From Lingula anatina (Eukaryota; Brachiopoda; Lingulata; Lingulida; Lingulidae), in contig NW_019775964.1 in assembly GCF_001039355.2 (NCBI RefSeq), positions 1 through 30,906 on the forward strand: a DNA stretch of 30,906 nt, written 5' to 3'. Positions 8,930 to 20,859 of the stretch are shown here, piece by piece; position 1 is the first letter of the stretch, and each line of letters starts with the position of its first letter. The translations under genes were made by a program, and so were the position numbers. The notes beneath the pieces are model-generated. The model saw nothing but the letters and a program-made list of their open reading frames with translations, had not been told where the DNA came from and ran no database searches.

Positions 8930-11250
8930 TTAGAATCCCCCCCCCCCCACCACCACCAATACGCCCCCTTTCTATTGATACCATACAAAGTCAGCGAGTG
9001 TAGGAGACTGAAAGCTATGTGAAAGTAGGTCAAAAGTTCACAGATAGGATATGCCATGTAAGGGTTCTTAGGGGAGTTAGGTGATCTCCTTTTGCGTTTT
9101 TTTTTTATTATTATTATTTATTTATTTATTCTGCCAATCTTGAGAAGAAATATCAGTATCTTTCATTCCATTTAGTCAATATAAATGAAGATAAGCCATT
9201 TTCTTTCCTTTATAAATCGTCAGATATAATAAAATACAACATTTCCTTAGATAACCTTTACCCCCTCTGGTGAATGCAATGTGTCGTCTGCAGGGCATCA
9301 GCGTCTGCCACCACGCTGGATGATTCTCGCTTCCCGGGAGCTGAACAGTTAACGCGGTCTGAAAAATTTTAGGGAGAGTCAGATGAAACAGAGAGGGGCC
9401 GTGGCATCTACAAAGTTTTACATGGTGAAGCTGGAGTTGTGGGCTAGTTTTACTCTTTTCGTGAAAAACTCGATATGTACTCTACCTTTCAGTAACTCTA
9501 TGATACCAAAATATTTTGCTGGCATCTTGATACATTTTCCCCTTCTGACTCCCCCTAAAACGGTCCACACTAAAAAATCAATAATCGTATGGCAATTTTA
9601 TACAGGCAATTGACCTACTTTTATACCCATGCAGCTATCGACGAGTTTTATGGCTGTGGGGTGAAGACGTGATATATGTCTGTGATATAAAATTTATTTC
9701 TAATTATATAATTTTCAAACTGTGTGTGTGGATCAAAAGCGTTCCGAATTTTTAGCAAAAGGGTAAAATTACTTTTTGAAGACAATGAAAAAATTGGAGA
9801 TAGGTCAAAATCAGAAAAAAATGCATTTTTTCTCTTATATGCAAATTAGGACCCCTGAAGTAATATATGACTTGCTGGAAGTGATGTTCACATCAGAGAT
9901 TTGTAATGGTGATGATCTTGATGGCGCTGATGACCTTAATGACGATTTAAAAATCTTACCAAAGTTTTCAGTTGTCATCTGGCGAGAAAGAAATTTTCTG
10001 CAATAACACAATCATTCCACGAGCGAAGAATAATTAGTGCACCCGCCTCAGAGATGCGCTTAGACGTCACGGCTTTTGGGTGAAAATCGCACGCGATATT
10101 AGGTTATAATATAACTGCATGTCTAATGCTTCTAAGTGAGTGAAAATGAATATCGGCAAACCATTACATTTTGAATGCATTTCTATTTATTTGTGTTCGA
10201 CAAGGGTGAATTTAATTAGGATTTTTTTTTCTCTCTCTTGCTTTTTTTTTTAGCGAATATTAAGGAAAGAGCCGAGTGAAAAAAAAAAAACCATAACAAT
10301 CAAAATATTCAGAGGTAAGAAGATTTCAGAGATAAAAGTCTTGTTGGCCACTACGGTAGAGCGGTCTTTCGTAGAGGTTCACAGTAATATTTCAAGACAA
10401 CTTGTAATCGTTTAAATTGATGATCATCAAATAACGCGCTTTTTAATTATGTTCTTGATGCACAAAAAAATTCCGCTCAAACTGAATACCGCCTTGACTT
10501 TGTCAGAATTACCTTTTTCATAAAACAATAAATTCTTCTCTTACTCTTTAGATGCGGAAAATAGACCTTTATTCAGGTTGTGAATAAACTCAACTTTGTT
10601 TGGCAACATATGTTAAGTCGGAAGAACTTGTTTATTCTGCTTTTTTTTTTTTTTTTTTTTTGAGAAGGGGATAACATTTTCTATTTCGCATTTAGTGAAA
10701 ATAAAACTCAAAGATCTCTATCCCCTTCCCTGCACCACATATTTTTTAATTTAAAATAAAACAAGAAAAGTTGAAAAATGGAGTAAACTAAATGAGTTTT
10801 TTCTATAAACATCTCAAAAGGTACCTATATGTAATACCCGTGAAAAGTCAGAATTGTATGAGGCTTTCACTTTTAAAGATTAATATTTTTCTGTTAATGT
10901 CAGAATGCGAATAAGCTTTTATTATTTTCCTCTAAAGCTCTCTTTTGGAAGAACGGAGGGAAAAGTCTTCACACTGTTTTATTTGATGTAAAACTTCATA
11001 TCGATAGCCGAATGTAAATAAATACGTTAATTCTAAGTCACCGCTGTAATCATATCTACTTAGAAAATACCCTTCTCATGTGGAAAGATGTGTGACGCTT
11101 ATTTCCCAAAAATCAAATTCTCTAAGTCATGGACAAAATTACGATTGTGACTGACGTTTATTTAACTGCAAATCAGGAATGTTAGTCCGGGACACCATAT
11201 GATTAGTACAGATAAGGGTTAGTCGGAGTTAGTTGGGGTTAGTACATGGG
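8930..11250. other. intergenic, no gene recognised
   Basis: Contains several poly-T/poly-A tracts (10223-10250, 10278-10290, and a long poly-T at about 10641-10661). The frames at 9383-9613 and 9776-10006 are open by chance: they match no domain I know and have no splice or initiation support. Confidence 0.5.
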
Positions 11251-11253
11251 ACG

Positions 11254-11415
11254 CAGGGGCAGATCCAGGATTATTTGAAGATGGGAAGCCGACCCTCCCC
11301 CCCCCTTTGGCGTGGGTTTAGGGGGCTGCTGAAGGGCCCTGAAAAAATTTGGTATTTTAGAGGGCGAACAGTGCCATTTGGTTGGGTTTAGAACTATTAT
11401 TCAGCTACAGCTAGG
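11254..11415 (+). mobile_element. hAT5-like MITE, 5' part only
   Basis: Starts CAGGGGCAGATCCAGGATT and continues ATTTGAAG, a C-tract, GGCGTGGGTTTAGGGGGCTG and TGGTATTTTAGAGGGCGAAC. It stops matching near CAGCTACAGCTAGG, so the right end is lost. Confidence 0.75.
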
Positions 11416-11664
11416 CTTTTTAATCTGTTCTCACTACCGTGATCGTGTCTACGGACACGGTTACTCTTCAACGTGACCAAGCCTACCGCCCACTTTTTGA
11501 ACAATGGAAGTAGGAGGATCGTTTAACAATGGATATTTAGCCAGTCGCGTGGCAGGAGAGCGTGTCCCGATCTCTCAACCTGGCAGGGGGCGACCGTCTT
11601 ATTCAGGAAGCGTGTGCATTTAGGCGTGATGGCATTAATAGCCAAAGGTCCACAAACAAATATA

Positions 11665-11907
11665 CACACATTTGTCAAGACGACAAGATAGATTTCACTA
11701 CGATGTATCAAGTGTAATAATTGTTACATATATATTCTAAATGTTGCTTACTTATAATTGCATTAAGAAAAAATCAGTATATCAATTAATTTAGTTTAAA
11801 TAAAATCATCTGCAACAGAGGCTAAAAGCTGTGCACCTGGGACTAAGGGACTGCCTAAGTTTAAACATATTGAAGACAAAGACAACTTCCTTTCTTTTCC
11901 GAGGGAA
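11665..11907 (+). repeat. direct repeat A, copy 1
   Basis: GATAGATTTCACTACGATGT, then ATCTGCAACAGAGGCTAAAAG, CTGTGCACCTGGGACTAAGG and CTTCCTTTCTTTTCCG recur at 12777-12984 about 1.1 kb away. The sequence is non-coding. Confidence 0.85.
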
Positions 11908-12776
11908 CAATAAAGGGGGTGAAAGGAGCAATTACAACGTGCAAACGTGCATCAGATAAGAAGTCCTACAATGTAGTTGCGATTTTATCTGCAATGGTAG
12001 TCACAAGCTGGTCTCATCCTTCAATGCGATGGAGTTTGATACACCACACATGTAAACATTCATATTTAAGAAAAAATCGAAAAACATTTGTACAACTGGT
12101 CTGTGGGACAGTCATTTACTTGTATTGAAACTTAAAAAGCATAAAAAAAGGGACTCACTTGTACAGTTGATATTTGAAGAATGACGCCGAAATATTTCCC
12201 TGTTCCTGCAGCGTACATTAACTGTACTTGTGTATACATATAATTACGTACGTATTTATTCTCCTCTCGAAACATATCGCGCACAATTCTCTCGACAACT
12301 ATCATCGTTATATGAGGAATGTTGAGGACATTTTGAAAAACAGGCAGTCTTAAAACAACTTTATCACTATTCTAAATATTTAAATACAAATGCATTTATA
12401 AGGGCAAATACTGTATATCATTTTCCTTGCTTATAGCCCGCATTTCTGAAGAAATGCAGTAAGTCACACTTTACAAAGGTTGAAATGGTGTCGCCGACAT
12501 AAAACAACCACACTTGGCAATCAATGTTATGCTGGAGTTTTGTTAAGTGATGCCAGGCATAGACCTGAAAAGGTTAATTTGATCTACATTAGTGCGTTAA
12601 ACATCGAAACGAGGTAATTTATGGCAGTGCGTCTCCGTCGATAATTAATATACCGGTATGATAGAAGAAAGAGTCTTGACAATTTCCCTCAAAGTTATCT
12701 CTTCATTGTGTCCAGACGGGAGATGTGCATTTGCTATACAGTACTAAGCAACGTTCGTACATAAACGTTTATCTAA
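11908..12776. other. spacer between repeats A, no gene seen
   Basis: No frame is convincing. The open frame at 11919-12128 has no recognisable domain. Confidence 0.4.
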
Positions 12777-12984
12777 ACACATCTGTCAGGACGTCAAGAT
12801 AGATTTCACTTAGATGTTTCAAGTATAATTTCATATTTACTCCAAATGTGGCCATAAAGAAAAACAGCATATCAATTAATTTATTTTAAGTTAAATCATC
12901 TGCAACAGAAGCTAAAAGCTGTGCACCTCGGACTAAGGGACTGCCTTTATTGAACTAAACTCAAACAACTTCCTTTCTTTNCGG
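12777..12984 (+). repeat. direct repeat A, copy 2
   Basis: Shorter copy of 11665-11907. It ends at an N (12981) and a poly-G tract (about 12983-12998) that borders the Tc1/mariner relic. Confidence 0.85.
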
Positions 12985-13026
12985 GGGGGGGGGGGGGGTA
13001 TACTTTTTCGAGAGAGCCAGGGCTCA

Positions 13027-13331
13027 ATGCCCCCCAGCAGGAAAACTAAAGGATTTATTAAGGAAAATGCAAGAAACTGGTTTCAAACTCCCCCCGAGAG
13101 TCCAGACTTAAATCCCATAGAAAACATCTGGTCTACGATGAAACACCGCTTAAGAAAATACACTAAGCCAAAAACAAAAGATGAACTTATAAGTGGGATG
13201 CAGGAATTCTGGAAGACGGTCACAACTGAGGAATGTATAAAGTACACAAAATAAACGAAGTACACAAAGTAAACAAAGTTATTCCGGAGGTGTTGAAAAG
13301 GGAAGGCCGTGCATCCGGATATTAGATTAAT
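13027..13331 (+). pseudogene. Tc1/mariner transposase, C-terminal fragment
   Basis: The reading 'SRKTKGFIKENARNWFQ', 'TPPESPDLNPIENIWSTMK' and 'PKTKDELISGMQEFWKTV' is the C-terminal end of the DDE domain of Tc1/mariner transposases; the E in 'NPIEN' is the third catalytic residue. The first two aspartates and the DNA-binding domain are absent. The long frame stops at 13252, but the typical end 'VNKVIPEVLKREGRASGY' follows in another frame to a TAG near 13326. The shift lies in a short tandem repeat of about 17 bp (AAGTACACAAA units, 13236-13280), which appears to have expanded and broken the frame. Inactive. Confidence 0.85.
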
Positions 13332-13339
13332 GATTATCA

Positions 13340-14930
13340 GGAGAATGCACTTTTTCAATTAAATGACTGTTCGTAATAGCCATTTTATTAATTTGCCATT
13401 TTTAAAATTTATTTTTTATAAAATTGTTGTAGTTTACTGTATGGACGTTCCGTGTTATTTGTGAATAAACCGACTATTCATTGACTGCAATAATTTGTTT
13501 CATTATATATACATGTAGGTCACATTCCACTTCATTGAAAAAGACAATCACCGCACTGCCATATTCATACTTCACTTTTTCAATTGGCTTGAGCATGTTA
13601 TCGTGACTCTTATCGTTTCACCTAAGTAAGCCAAAATTAAGATGAAAGGGCAACATCGGTAAATTAATTATATTTCATTCAATTACAAAATTCTATTTTT
13701 GAAAATGTCTACGAAGTTCGGAATGCGGTGAATAAACAGAAATATCGTCAGTGCTTGAACCATGGTTAAACCTAACATTTAGTGTTCCATGTCTTAACAA
13801 AGGGCACGTGCCGTTCTACACCAGAGCAATGCTTGGAACTAGCGGGGAGTATGATTGCACAGGCTGCTTGACGGGACACGATGTAGACAGCGGGGAGTCC
13901 GAGATGGTTACGATTGATAACTTAACAGCTTAAACTGTCGCTATTTGCCCTGTTATTATCCACGCGGGGGTTATCAGGAGTCACGGTCGCACTGACCGTG
14001 ACCTACTGTGAACGGTCTTATTGACCTAGCTGTAATCAAAATTGTAATTTCAGGGGCCCCTCCCCTCCCCCCCCCCATGTTTATGACATAATTTTTTCTA
14101 ATTGAAATGCAATAAAGTACTGTAAAAGACTAGAAATTGTATTGTTGTAATAAAAAATGCAGATACCTTACAGAGGGCAACAGATGGGAATAGATTTTGA
14201 TTATACTGTATGAAATAAAAAAAATCTGATGAAGAGGTGTTAAGATAGGACTTTTTTTTTTTATGAATGTTTAAGTTGATGGTTGATATAACAAAATCAG
14301 GTATAAAGTATAGAATATATTTCAGTCTGATTATTAAACTGTTTAACCAACTGGGTTTTTCTAGGATTTCAATAGCTTGACTACTTTTTTAAAACGAAAG
14401 ATTGGTTTTATTCAAATTCGAAACATCTCAAACTTAAACAAGCATTATTTGCCATGATTATCCATGAAACTTTGTCTTCTTTTACAATCTTGTATTCTAA
14501 TATTTAAAACTTGAGCACGAGGGTCAGTAAAAGAAAAAGAAAATTCAGAAAATACTCAAGGCAGATTTTATTATCACAGATCATTGAAGTTATTTTTAAA
14601 AAATGTCTATTTAAAAGTGAATGAGATCATTAACGGCAGTATTTATTAATAAAAAAAGGAGATTCTGGTCACGTTTTTTGCACTGTTGCAATGTATTAAA
14701 TAGAAAGGCAGTACGTATGTTCGTCTATATAATAACACTTCTGATCCATAAGAAATTTCAATACAAAATATTTTTATGATTTTAAATCTTTTTTTTTTTT
14801 ATCATAAACATAGCACAGTTCTGCAATGGGGGTATGAGGCTTCCATGAGTCTCTGTTTGATAAAAGTTCTTGCACTATTTCTGGAATTATATCACTTAGT
14901 AAAAAGTTCCACTGGCAACAGAGCACTGAA
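13340..14930. other. intergenic, no gene recognised
   Basis: A+T-rich with one G+C-rich patch around 13790-14040. That patch includes a small perfect hairpin and an open frame (13751-13933) with no known domain. A C-tract at 14053-14080 resembles the core of the local MITEs, but no ends are visible. The left part (about 14560-14930) probably includes the 3' UTR of the minus-strand PKD1-like gene. Confidence 0.45.
13980..14000. repeat. perfect short hairpin
   Basis: TCACGGTC and GACCGTGA form an 8-bp stem with a 5-nt loop (GCACT). The role is unknown. Confidence 0.7.
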
Positions 14931-14934
14931 TTTT

Positions 14935-15809
14935 TTAAAACTTAACAAGCTGTGTCTTCTCCTGCCTGTGAGCATCCTCTCCAGCCTCATTAGCTGAGAA
15001 AAGTAGGCAGTAACCATACACACAAACTGCCTTCAGTGTCTGGAACACAAATAAGTCCTCCACCAGTGCCATTCCTACCAGAGCAGCCCAGTTGTACACA
15101 GCGCTATCACTCAGCTCTCCGCCATACACAATGCTGAGATATACTGCCATAGCCATGGAGACAACCAGCAAAATGAATGCTGGATAGATCAAAAAGTGGG
15201 GCAACTTTCCGTCCTGCTTTCTGTTGACCATCATCTCCAGTGACTTCAGCTCAGTGTATGGCACCTCATCTGATAGTTCTGGAACATTTTGTGTGGAAAT
15301 GAATTATTGCCAAAAGTATGTGGAAGTTTAACTAAAAAATGATGCCGGCTAATATTACCCCTGTTTAACATCACAATCACTGTTTTAATTATAATAAGGG
15401 CAAGGAAGCTTATGTTGAAATCAATGCTCTAAATATCTTCAAAATGTAAGCTGAAGCTGGATAACATGAAAATGCATTATCCTTTTTTTATATATTCATT
15501 CTTTTTTAAAATAATTTACTGAAATGACAGACATTGATGATAACAAAAGGGACAATTACCTTCCCAAATATTAACTGCTACATCATGTGCATTGTCTTTC
15601 CTCTTGCTGTTGTCTAAAATTGTATTAAACAAGGGATATGTAAAGGGAAATATAAAAAGTTATTTGTTTGAGCCATATATTGCTACTGTTGAACATAAAT
15701 TAGGAAACAGTAAATCAAAATTTTAGGATGTTACATCTGTTCTACGCTATCAAAAAGGATTAAAAAACATCATCATATAGACATGTCTACAGCCTAATAT
15801 AATGGCATA

Positions 15810-15855
<46 letters not shown>

Positions 15856-18800
15856 TACCTGGGATGAGAAAACTTGGGTTGAAGTGAGCAATGAGACTGT
15901 AAAAAGATGAAACATCTGCATTTCTGTAGCTGGAAATCTTCCCAGCATGGGATTTTGGGATTTCTGCCTGCATCTCCTTTTGCATATTTGAGTTTAGCCT
16001 AGGGTTGTTAGGAGGAGGAGCATATGTGTAGCTGGGTGTTTTCTGAAATATTGAAAATCATCCAATAATTGATTCTGCTGACTGGTTAATATAGTCAAAA
16101 TATTCTACAGAAGGGGACATTTATTTTGGTGGTGGTTTGATGTTGCACTATAATACCTCAATATGAGTATAACGTCTTTTTATGTTCTTGTATATACATA
16201 TGTGCTTGTAAGTCAAGCCAAATATATTGTCAAACATTACAGAAATGAAACAAGTGTCTGTTTTTAATTACAAGAAGGCAATACATGTATGTCTCAAAGG
16301 CAATCCATGATATCTGTACAGGTACATACATGCATGCACAAACTAAAAATAGAAAAAAAGTAATACCCCTTTCTTGTTGTCCACATCTCCCATGGCAACC
16401 AGATCTTCCTTGACAACCAAATTTTCCTTGGCAACCATTTCTTCAATCTGCGCCATAGCCTGGTGTTCAACAGTTGCACGTGCCAAATCATAGTCCTTCT
16501 CAAAGTCATAAGCCACCTGTTTCATCATGGTCTCCACACTTCCATGCACAACTTGTTGGAACCCATCACTGATTGTGCAACTGCGAAAAAAAAAATATAT
16601 ATATATATAAATCTTTCTTCAATCAAGAAAAATTAGTATTATTGGTAGAATAACACTCTGACTATAATTACTAACTCCATTTACACACTCAGAGCATGTG
16701 TCACATTAGCAAGAAAATGTGAAATCATTATAATACTATTAATAGTCTACAAAATGAAACAAGTGTCCAGCCCAATACAAGTTGTCAGAATCAGTCATCG
16801 CTATGAGCAAGACCTGTGGTCAACTCCCAAAACTAAAGACAAATTTAACTTTATTCCAACATAACTGTGAAATGAGGAGTCTTAAAATGAACACAAAATA
16901 AACTGTCTCCTTACATGTCATCATACTGAGGCTCATCTTCCAGGTTCTGCAGCACAGTGTCACCAGTGTCCTCTCTGTCATAGCACCTGATATTGTACAT
17001 TGCTACATCATATATGCTATTCACAAGGAATGTTCCTATATTGACAAGGAGGCTGGAGAGGAAGATGCCTCTATCAAGCTGAATGACACCAACAGCACTG
17101 AGAAGGGTACTGGTAAGCAGCATGTTTGCAAGCATGTAGTTCAAGGTGCTGTTAAACCACAGAAGGACAGGGGCTAACTTCAAGCTGAAACAGCGTGTCC
17201 ATCCATGACAGGACCACAAATACAGAAGGCAAGTTTGCAGTCCAAACCTGAAAAATATTTTAATAAATTAAAAATTATATCAAATATCAAAATACGGATA
17301 TTTTACATGAAAATTACTACAACTACATTCCATGTTGAAGAAAAACTGAATACTGCATTAAGAAATCAGAAAATGTATCATTATTATTATTATCTTTCAT
17401 ATTTTATTTGTTGATAACTTGTAAAAGCAGACATTTCAAAGTACATCATATGCTTATTTATCAATTGTGAGAAAGTCTCCAACTTACCTGTAGTTCTTAC
17501 AAGACTCCAAAGTGGTGTATCCCACTGTGAGGCATCCATTGCTGCTGAAGTGGGATTCACAGCCAGATACTGTATCATATACTGTTATATCCAGCACATT
17601 CCTTCAATGAAAGAAAAATAATAATAAAAATTCACTCAAATTTCTTTATACAACACATTTAACAATCAATATTTCAAAGAAATCTGGGCTTCCATCCATC
17701 TAAACTGAGAAGCTAGCTAACAGTTTTTTTCTCAAAAATACATAAGAGTATGTTAAATTGGCATTGAACTCCATCTGAACATGTAAAAATATCTACTATA
17801 AATAACATAACAAAAGTCAACATAACTGAGTTAACATGATACTTTAAGTAACAGTAATGATATATAATATAGCCACTGACAGAGATGAACTGCAAACTGT
17901 GACCTGATGTTCCAGTTAAGACTGTACATGCTGAATTGAATGTAATAAAGTAAATGGAAGCTAGCTGCTAATAATACTGTTGAATCAATATTTGCAGGAA
18001 AAAATTATATGTGCTCCAAAATATTCAAGATATTTACCTTTGGTATACAAAAGAAACCATTTCTTTTGTCCTACCCCAAGGAAATTGTGCTTCCTCCCAT
18101 GTTCATTCAGATTATATTCAGGAGATACCCCCTGGTCTCCTATCAACTGCAATCTGACTTTGGGTGTCTTTACTGCTACAAAACAACATATTTCTATAGT
18201 TTGGAATAAATTCAGTTAAACAACAACTTTAATAATTATATACAACTGTAAGACTCTTCATTGGCCTATATCTCTATTTATATTTTTGTCATTTCAGTAT
18301 TAAAATTTATTAAAATATATTATTATTATTATTATTCACACAATAATAACTAGTTTAAGCTTTTCAACAAGGATCAGAATCAATAAATTGAAAGATCTCA
18401 GCATCACTTTTACCTCTTTTCAGCCCATTTTGAACTGCTACCATGTATCTATAGTGATGTTCACCAGAATATTTGGGAACAACTATGATACCACTTTGCT
18501 TTCTCTGAAATGATAATGACCACTATAATTATAAGGCAAAGGAAAAGAAAGGAAGGGAAAGGAAAGAAATGTAAAAATAAAACAATAATGTTTTGAAACT
18601 GATTACAGCAGAAACTGTTTTTATACTTTCATGCAGACTAAATTTAAAATGTAAGTGCAACACAAAATTTTGTTTCACTCTCAGTACCTTCTTCCAATTG
18701 AACCAAATGATATAACTCGTGCTGAGTGACATAATGCCCAAAAACGCAAAGATGAATGCAAATGTGAGATTCTGGTACAGCATGATCTTTTGTGGAGCTT

Positions 18801-19230
18801 TTTTCAAGGCAAAAGCTAGCAAAGAAAAGAAAGGATGTAGCTTAAAAATGGAAAGCAAGGAAGCAACCAAGGGCAAAGAGAAGTATAGGAAGCACGATTA
18901 ATTTAAATGAATATAAAAAAATAGAGAAAGTAGGGTCTAATGAATTAGTCTCAAAAAAAAACAAAACAATAACACAAAGTAAGATGCTGAATGAATGGAA
19001 CTTTGACAAACCAAATTTAAAAAAAAACAAAAAAACATCACAATTTGTGCTAAATGAATGGTGAAAAAACATTGGTTCCCCGTGAGTTGTTTTAATGTAT
19101 ATCGCCTGCTTTGTAAACAAAAAAGGTGCAAAAGAGTTACATAAGTCTATAGTTTGATGATATACTTACCTCCATGGAGAGGTTGCATGAGTAGCAACAT
19201 CAACAAAACTTTGATCTTCAAGTTCTTCAT
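14935..19230 (-). CDS. compact polycystin-1-like (PKD1-like) membrane protein with PLAT domain
   Basis: Ten exons by splice sites and phase: 19170-19230, 18688-18815, 18414-18504, 18038-18175, 17488-17601, 16915-17247, 16367-16580, 15859-16042, 15560-15613, 14935-15278. ATG at 19230 opens a signal-peptide-like stretch (MKNLKIKVLLMLLLMQPLHG). Exon 2 holds one TM segment ('LTFAFIFAFLGIMSLSTSY'). Exons 3-5 form a PLAT domain: 'HHYRYMVAVQNGLKRG', 'VRLQLIGDQG', 'NLNEHGRK', 'ITVYDTVSG'. Exon 6 has two TM segments, exons 7-9 a long hydrophilic loop, and exon 10 two more TM segments ('FILLVVSMAMAVYLSIVYGG', 'LVEDLFVFQTLKAVCVYGY'), then TAA. TM-PLAT-TM2-TM3-loop-TM4-TM5 is the membrane region of polycystin-1 family proteins. 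The usual REJ/GPS ectodomain and the six-TM channel are absent. All junctions agree in phase except exon 4 to exon 5 (1 versus 2). About 27 PLAT residues, including the WHDNSG region, are also missing there, so one exon is unseen or lost. The product is about 555-580 residues. PKD1L versus another PLAT-TM family cannot be settled by eye. Confidence 0.8.
15813..15852. repeat. (TA)n microsatellite
   Basis: TA dinucleotide run in the intron just after the exon 8 donor of the PKD1-like gene. Confidence 0.95.
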
Positions 19231-19381
19231 ACTGGCAATTTTTTTATATGTTCTCCCTGTATCAAATAATATGAAGCCGTGTACAACAAACACGTATATT
19301 TAAAAAAGAAGTCGCGATTCAGCGAATAAATTATCGATATTTCAAACAATTTGGACGGAGTTGACTTTGACTTCCGCCCAA

Positions 19382-19655
19382 ATCTCACAAATGTCTGTTG
19401 CTAATTGACGTCACATACACAATCAGCTCACGTGACCATTGTGCTGGGATGTGCGGTTGTGATGTTAAAACAGCCAAATCGATAATAATAGTTATAAATA
19501 ACATTCACCTTAAAGGTTCACTGCACAGCCTGATTGGGGCTTTAATAAATTACCTTAAAGAGGATAAGTATGGTTTATGTTATCTTTCGTATTTGTTTGA
19601 ATATATGCATATATATCTACTTAAATAGAAGACAGTGGAAGACTGGCTGCACTAA
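19382..19655 (-). promoter_or_regulatory. probable promoter region of the PKD1-like gene, with CRE and CACGTG E-box
   Basis: Begins about 150 bp upstream of the initiation codon at 19230. It holds TTGACGTCA (19405-19413), a cAMP-response-type element, and TCACGTGAC (19428-19436), an E-box bound by bHLH-zip factors of the USF/TFE class. The whole 270-bp segment recurs at 19981-20265 with both motifs intact. The transcription start is not defined. Confidence 0.45.
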
Positions 19656-19980
19656 TAGGGGAGACCGGGGCTAGTTGGACCCCGGGGTAAGTTGGCCCCC
19701 CGTCAATTTTTGAAAAAGTAACTACGAGGTAAAAAAATTGGTCACATACTCTTGTAAAGTGACCGTATAGCCTACAATACTAAGGAAGTGTCGGACGTTA
19801 ATAAGTTTTACTTAAGCGGTGAGTCCAAATAAACGATTTTTGCACCCAAAAGTAATTTTGTTTATCAGAATTAAAAATCTATTTTCATAGGCTTTTGATC
19901 GAATATAATATATGTATAGGGCATCAAACTGAAGCTCATTGTTTCAAGTTTCACAGAGATATATCATTTGAAAACGANAT
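19656..19980. mobile_element. insertion-like spacer with GGGGCTAGTTGGACCCC motif
   Basis: Separates the two promoter-like copies. It opens with two similar G/C-rich words in a row, GGGGCTAGTTGGACCCC and GGGGTAAGTTGGCCCCC, which look like the end of a repeat element. No matching other end is visible, and an N lies at 19978. The class is unknown. Confidence 0.35.
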
Positions 19981-20265
19981 ATCTCACAAATGTCTGTTGC
20001 TAATTGACGTCACAGACACAATCAGCTCACGTGACCATTGTGCTGTGCTGGGATCTGCGGTTGTGATGTTAAAACAGCCAAATCGATAAAACAATAATAG
20101 TTATAAATAACATTCACCTTGAAGGCTCACTGCACAGCCTGATTGGGGCTTCAATAAATTACTTTGAAGAGGATACGTATGGTTTACGTTATTTGTCGTA
20201 TTTGTTTGAATATACATGTATATAGTTCTACTTAAATAGAAGACAGCGGAAGACTTAAAATTGCT
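19981..20265 (-). repeat. second copy of the CRE/E-box segment
   Basis: Copy of 19382-19655 offset by 599 bp. TTGACGTCA (20004-20012) and TCACGTGAC (20027-20035) are unchanged, although other positions differ and a GTGCT unit is duplicated (20038-20048). It may act as a distal element of the PKD1-like gene or be an idle duplicate. Confidence 0.85.
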
Positions 20266-20281
20266 ACACTAAAATCATTAG

Positions 20282-20500
20282 CAGGGGCGGATCCAGGATT
20301 ATTTGAAGAGGGCGTCCGCGGATGCGAAGTCGACCCCCCCCCCCCCTTTGCCGTGGGTTCGGGGCCTGCTGAAGATCCCCGAAAAAATGGTATTTTTTTA
20401 GGGCGGACGGTGTCATTTGGTATTGATTAAAATTAATGGTGCGATTTTTTTATAGAAATCGAAAGGGGGGGGGGGGGGTAGGAGCCCCCTGAATTAAGGT
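20282..20500 (+). mobile_element. hAT5-like MITE, right end lost
   Basis: Starts CAGGGGCGGATCCAGGATT, with GTCCGCGGATGCGAAGTC, a long C-tract, TGCCGTGGGTTCGGGG, GGGCGGACGGTGTCATTTGG, and a late G-tract. It ends at GAGCCCCCTGAA without the expected CTCTAAATCCGCCACTG. Confidence 0.8.
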
Positions 20501-20859
20501 TAGACATGAATCTCAGCAATATTATTATTACTTAAATACACATCTGAATCCTGCACATGTGCACACACACACGCGTGCACTGGTATATGCACACTATATT
20601 GCAGAGCACAATTTAGCCTTTGACACAAGAGCTCCGAGAACTGGAGTAGTTTTCAATGGATGTCAACGTAAACGACGCAGATGTGTCAACCTCATCCACC
20701 AGATCCAAAGGCGTTCCAAAATGAGCCCAACACACTTAAAAATATGTCATACAAAGTTTAATAAGAAAAAGTGAACAAGGGTTTACTCTTTATGCCATTC
20801 GTTCTAAATATTCTGTGCCTAAATAAATATTTCCAATTTTATGTGGAGTTTAAGGCTCT

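Noticed and set aside
9383-10006. Two plus-strand frames of 76 codons
   Set aside because: No recognisable motif, no exon boundaries in phase, and composition like the surrounding intergenic DNA.
11213-11245. GGGTTAG-like words resembling interstitial telomere repeats
   Set aside because: The spacing and sequence are irregular, with only about three imperfect copies.
18842-19131. Overlapping phenylalanine-rich minus-strand frames
   Set aside because: They lie inside the first intron of the PKD1-like gene and arise from A/T-rich low complexity.
20595-20740. Minus-strand stretch reading 'THFGTPLDLVDEVD'-like codons after a TTTTTAAG acceptor
   Set aside because: Only one possible exon, no partner exon found, and the opposite strand is equally open.
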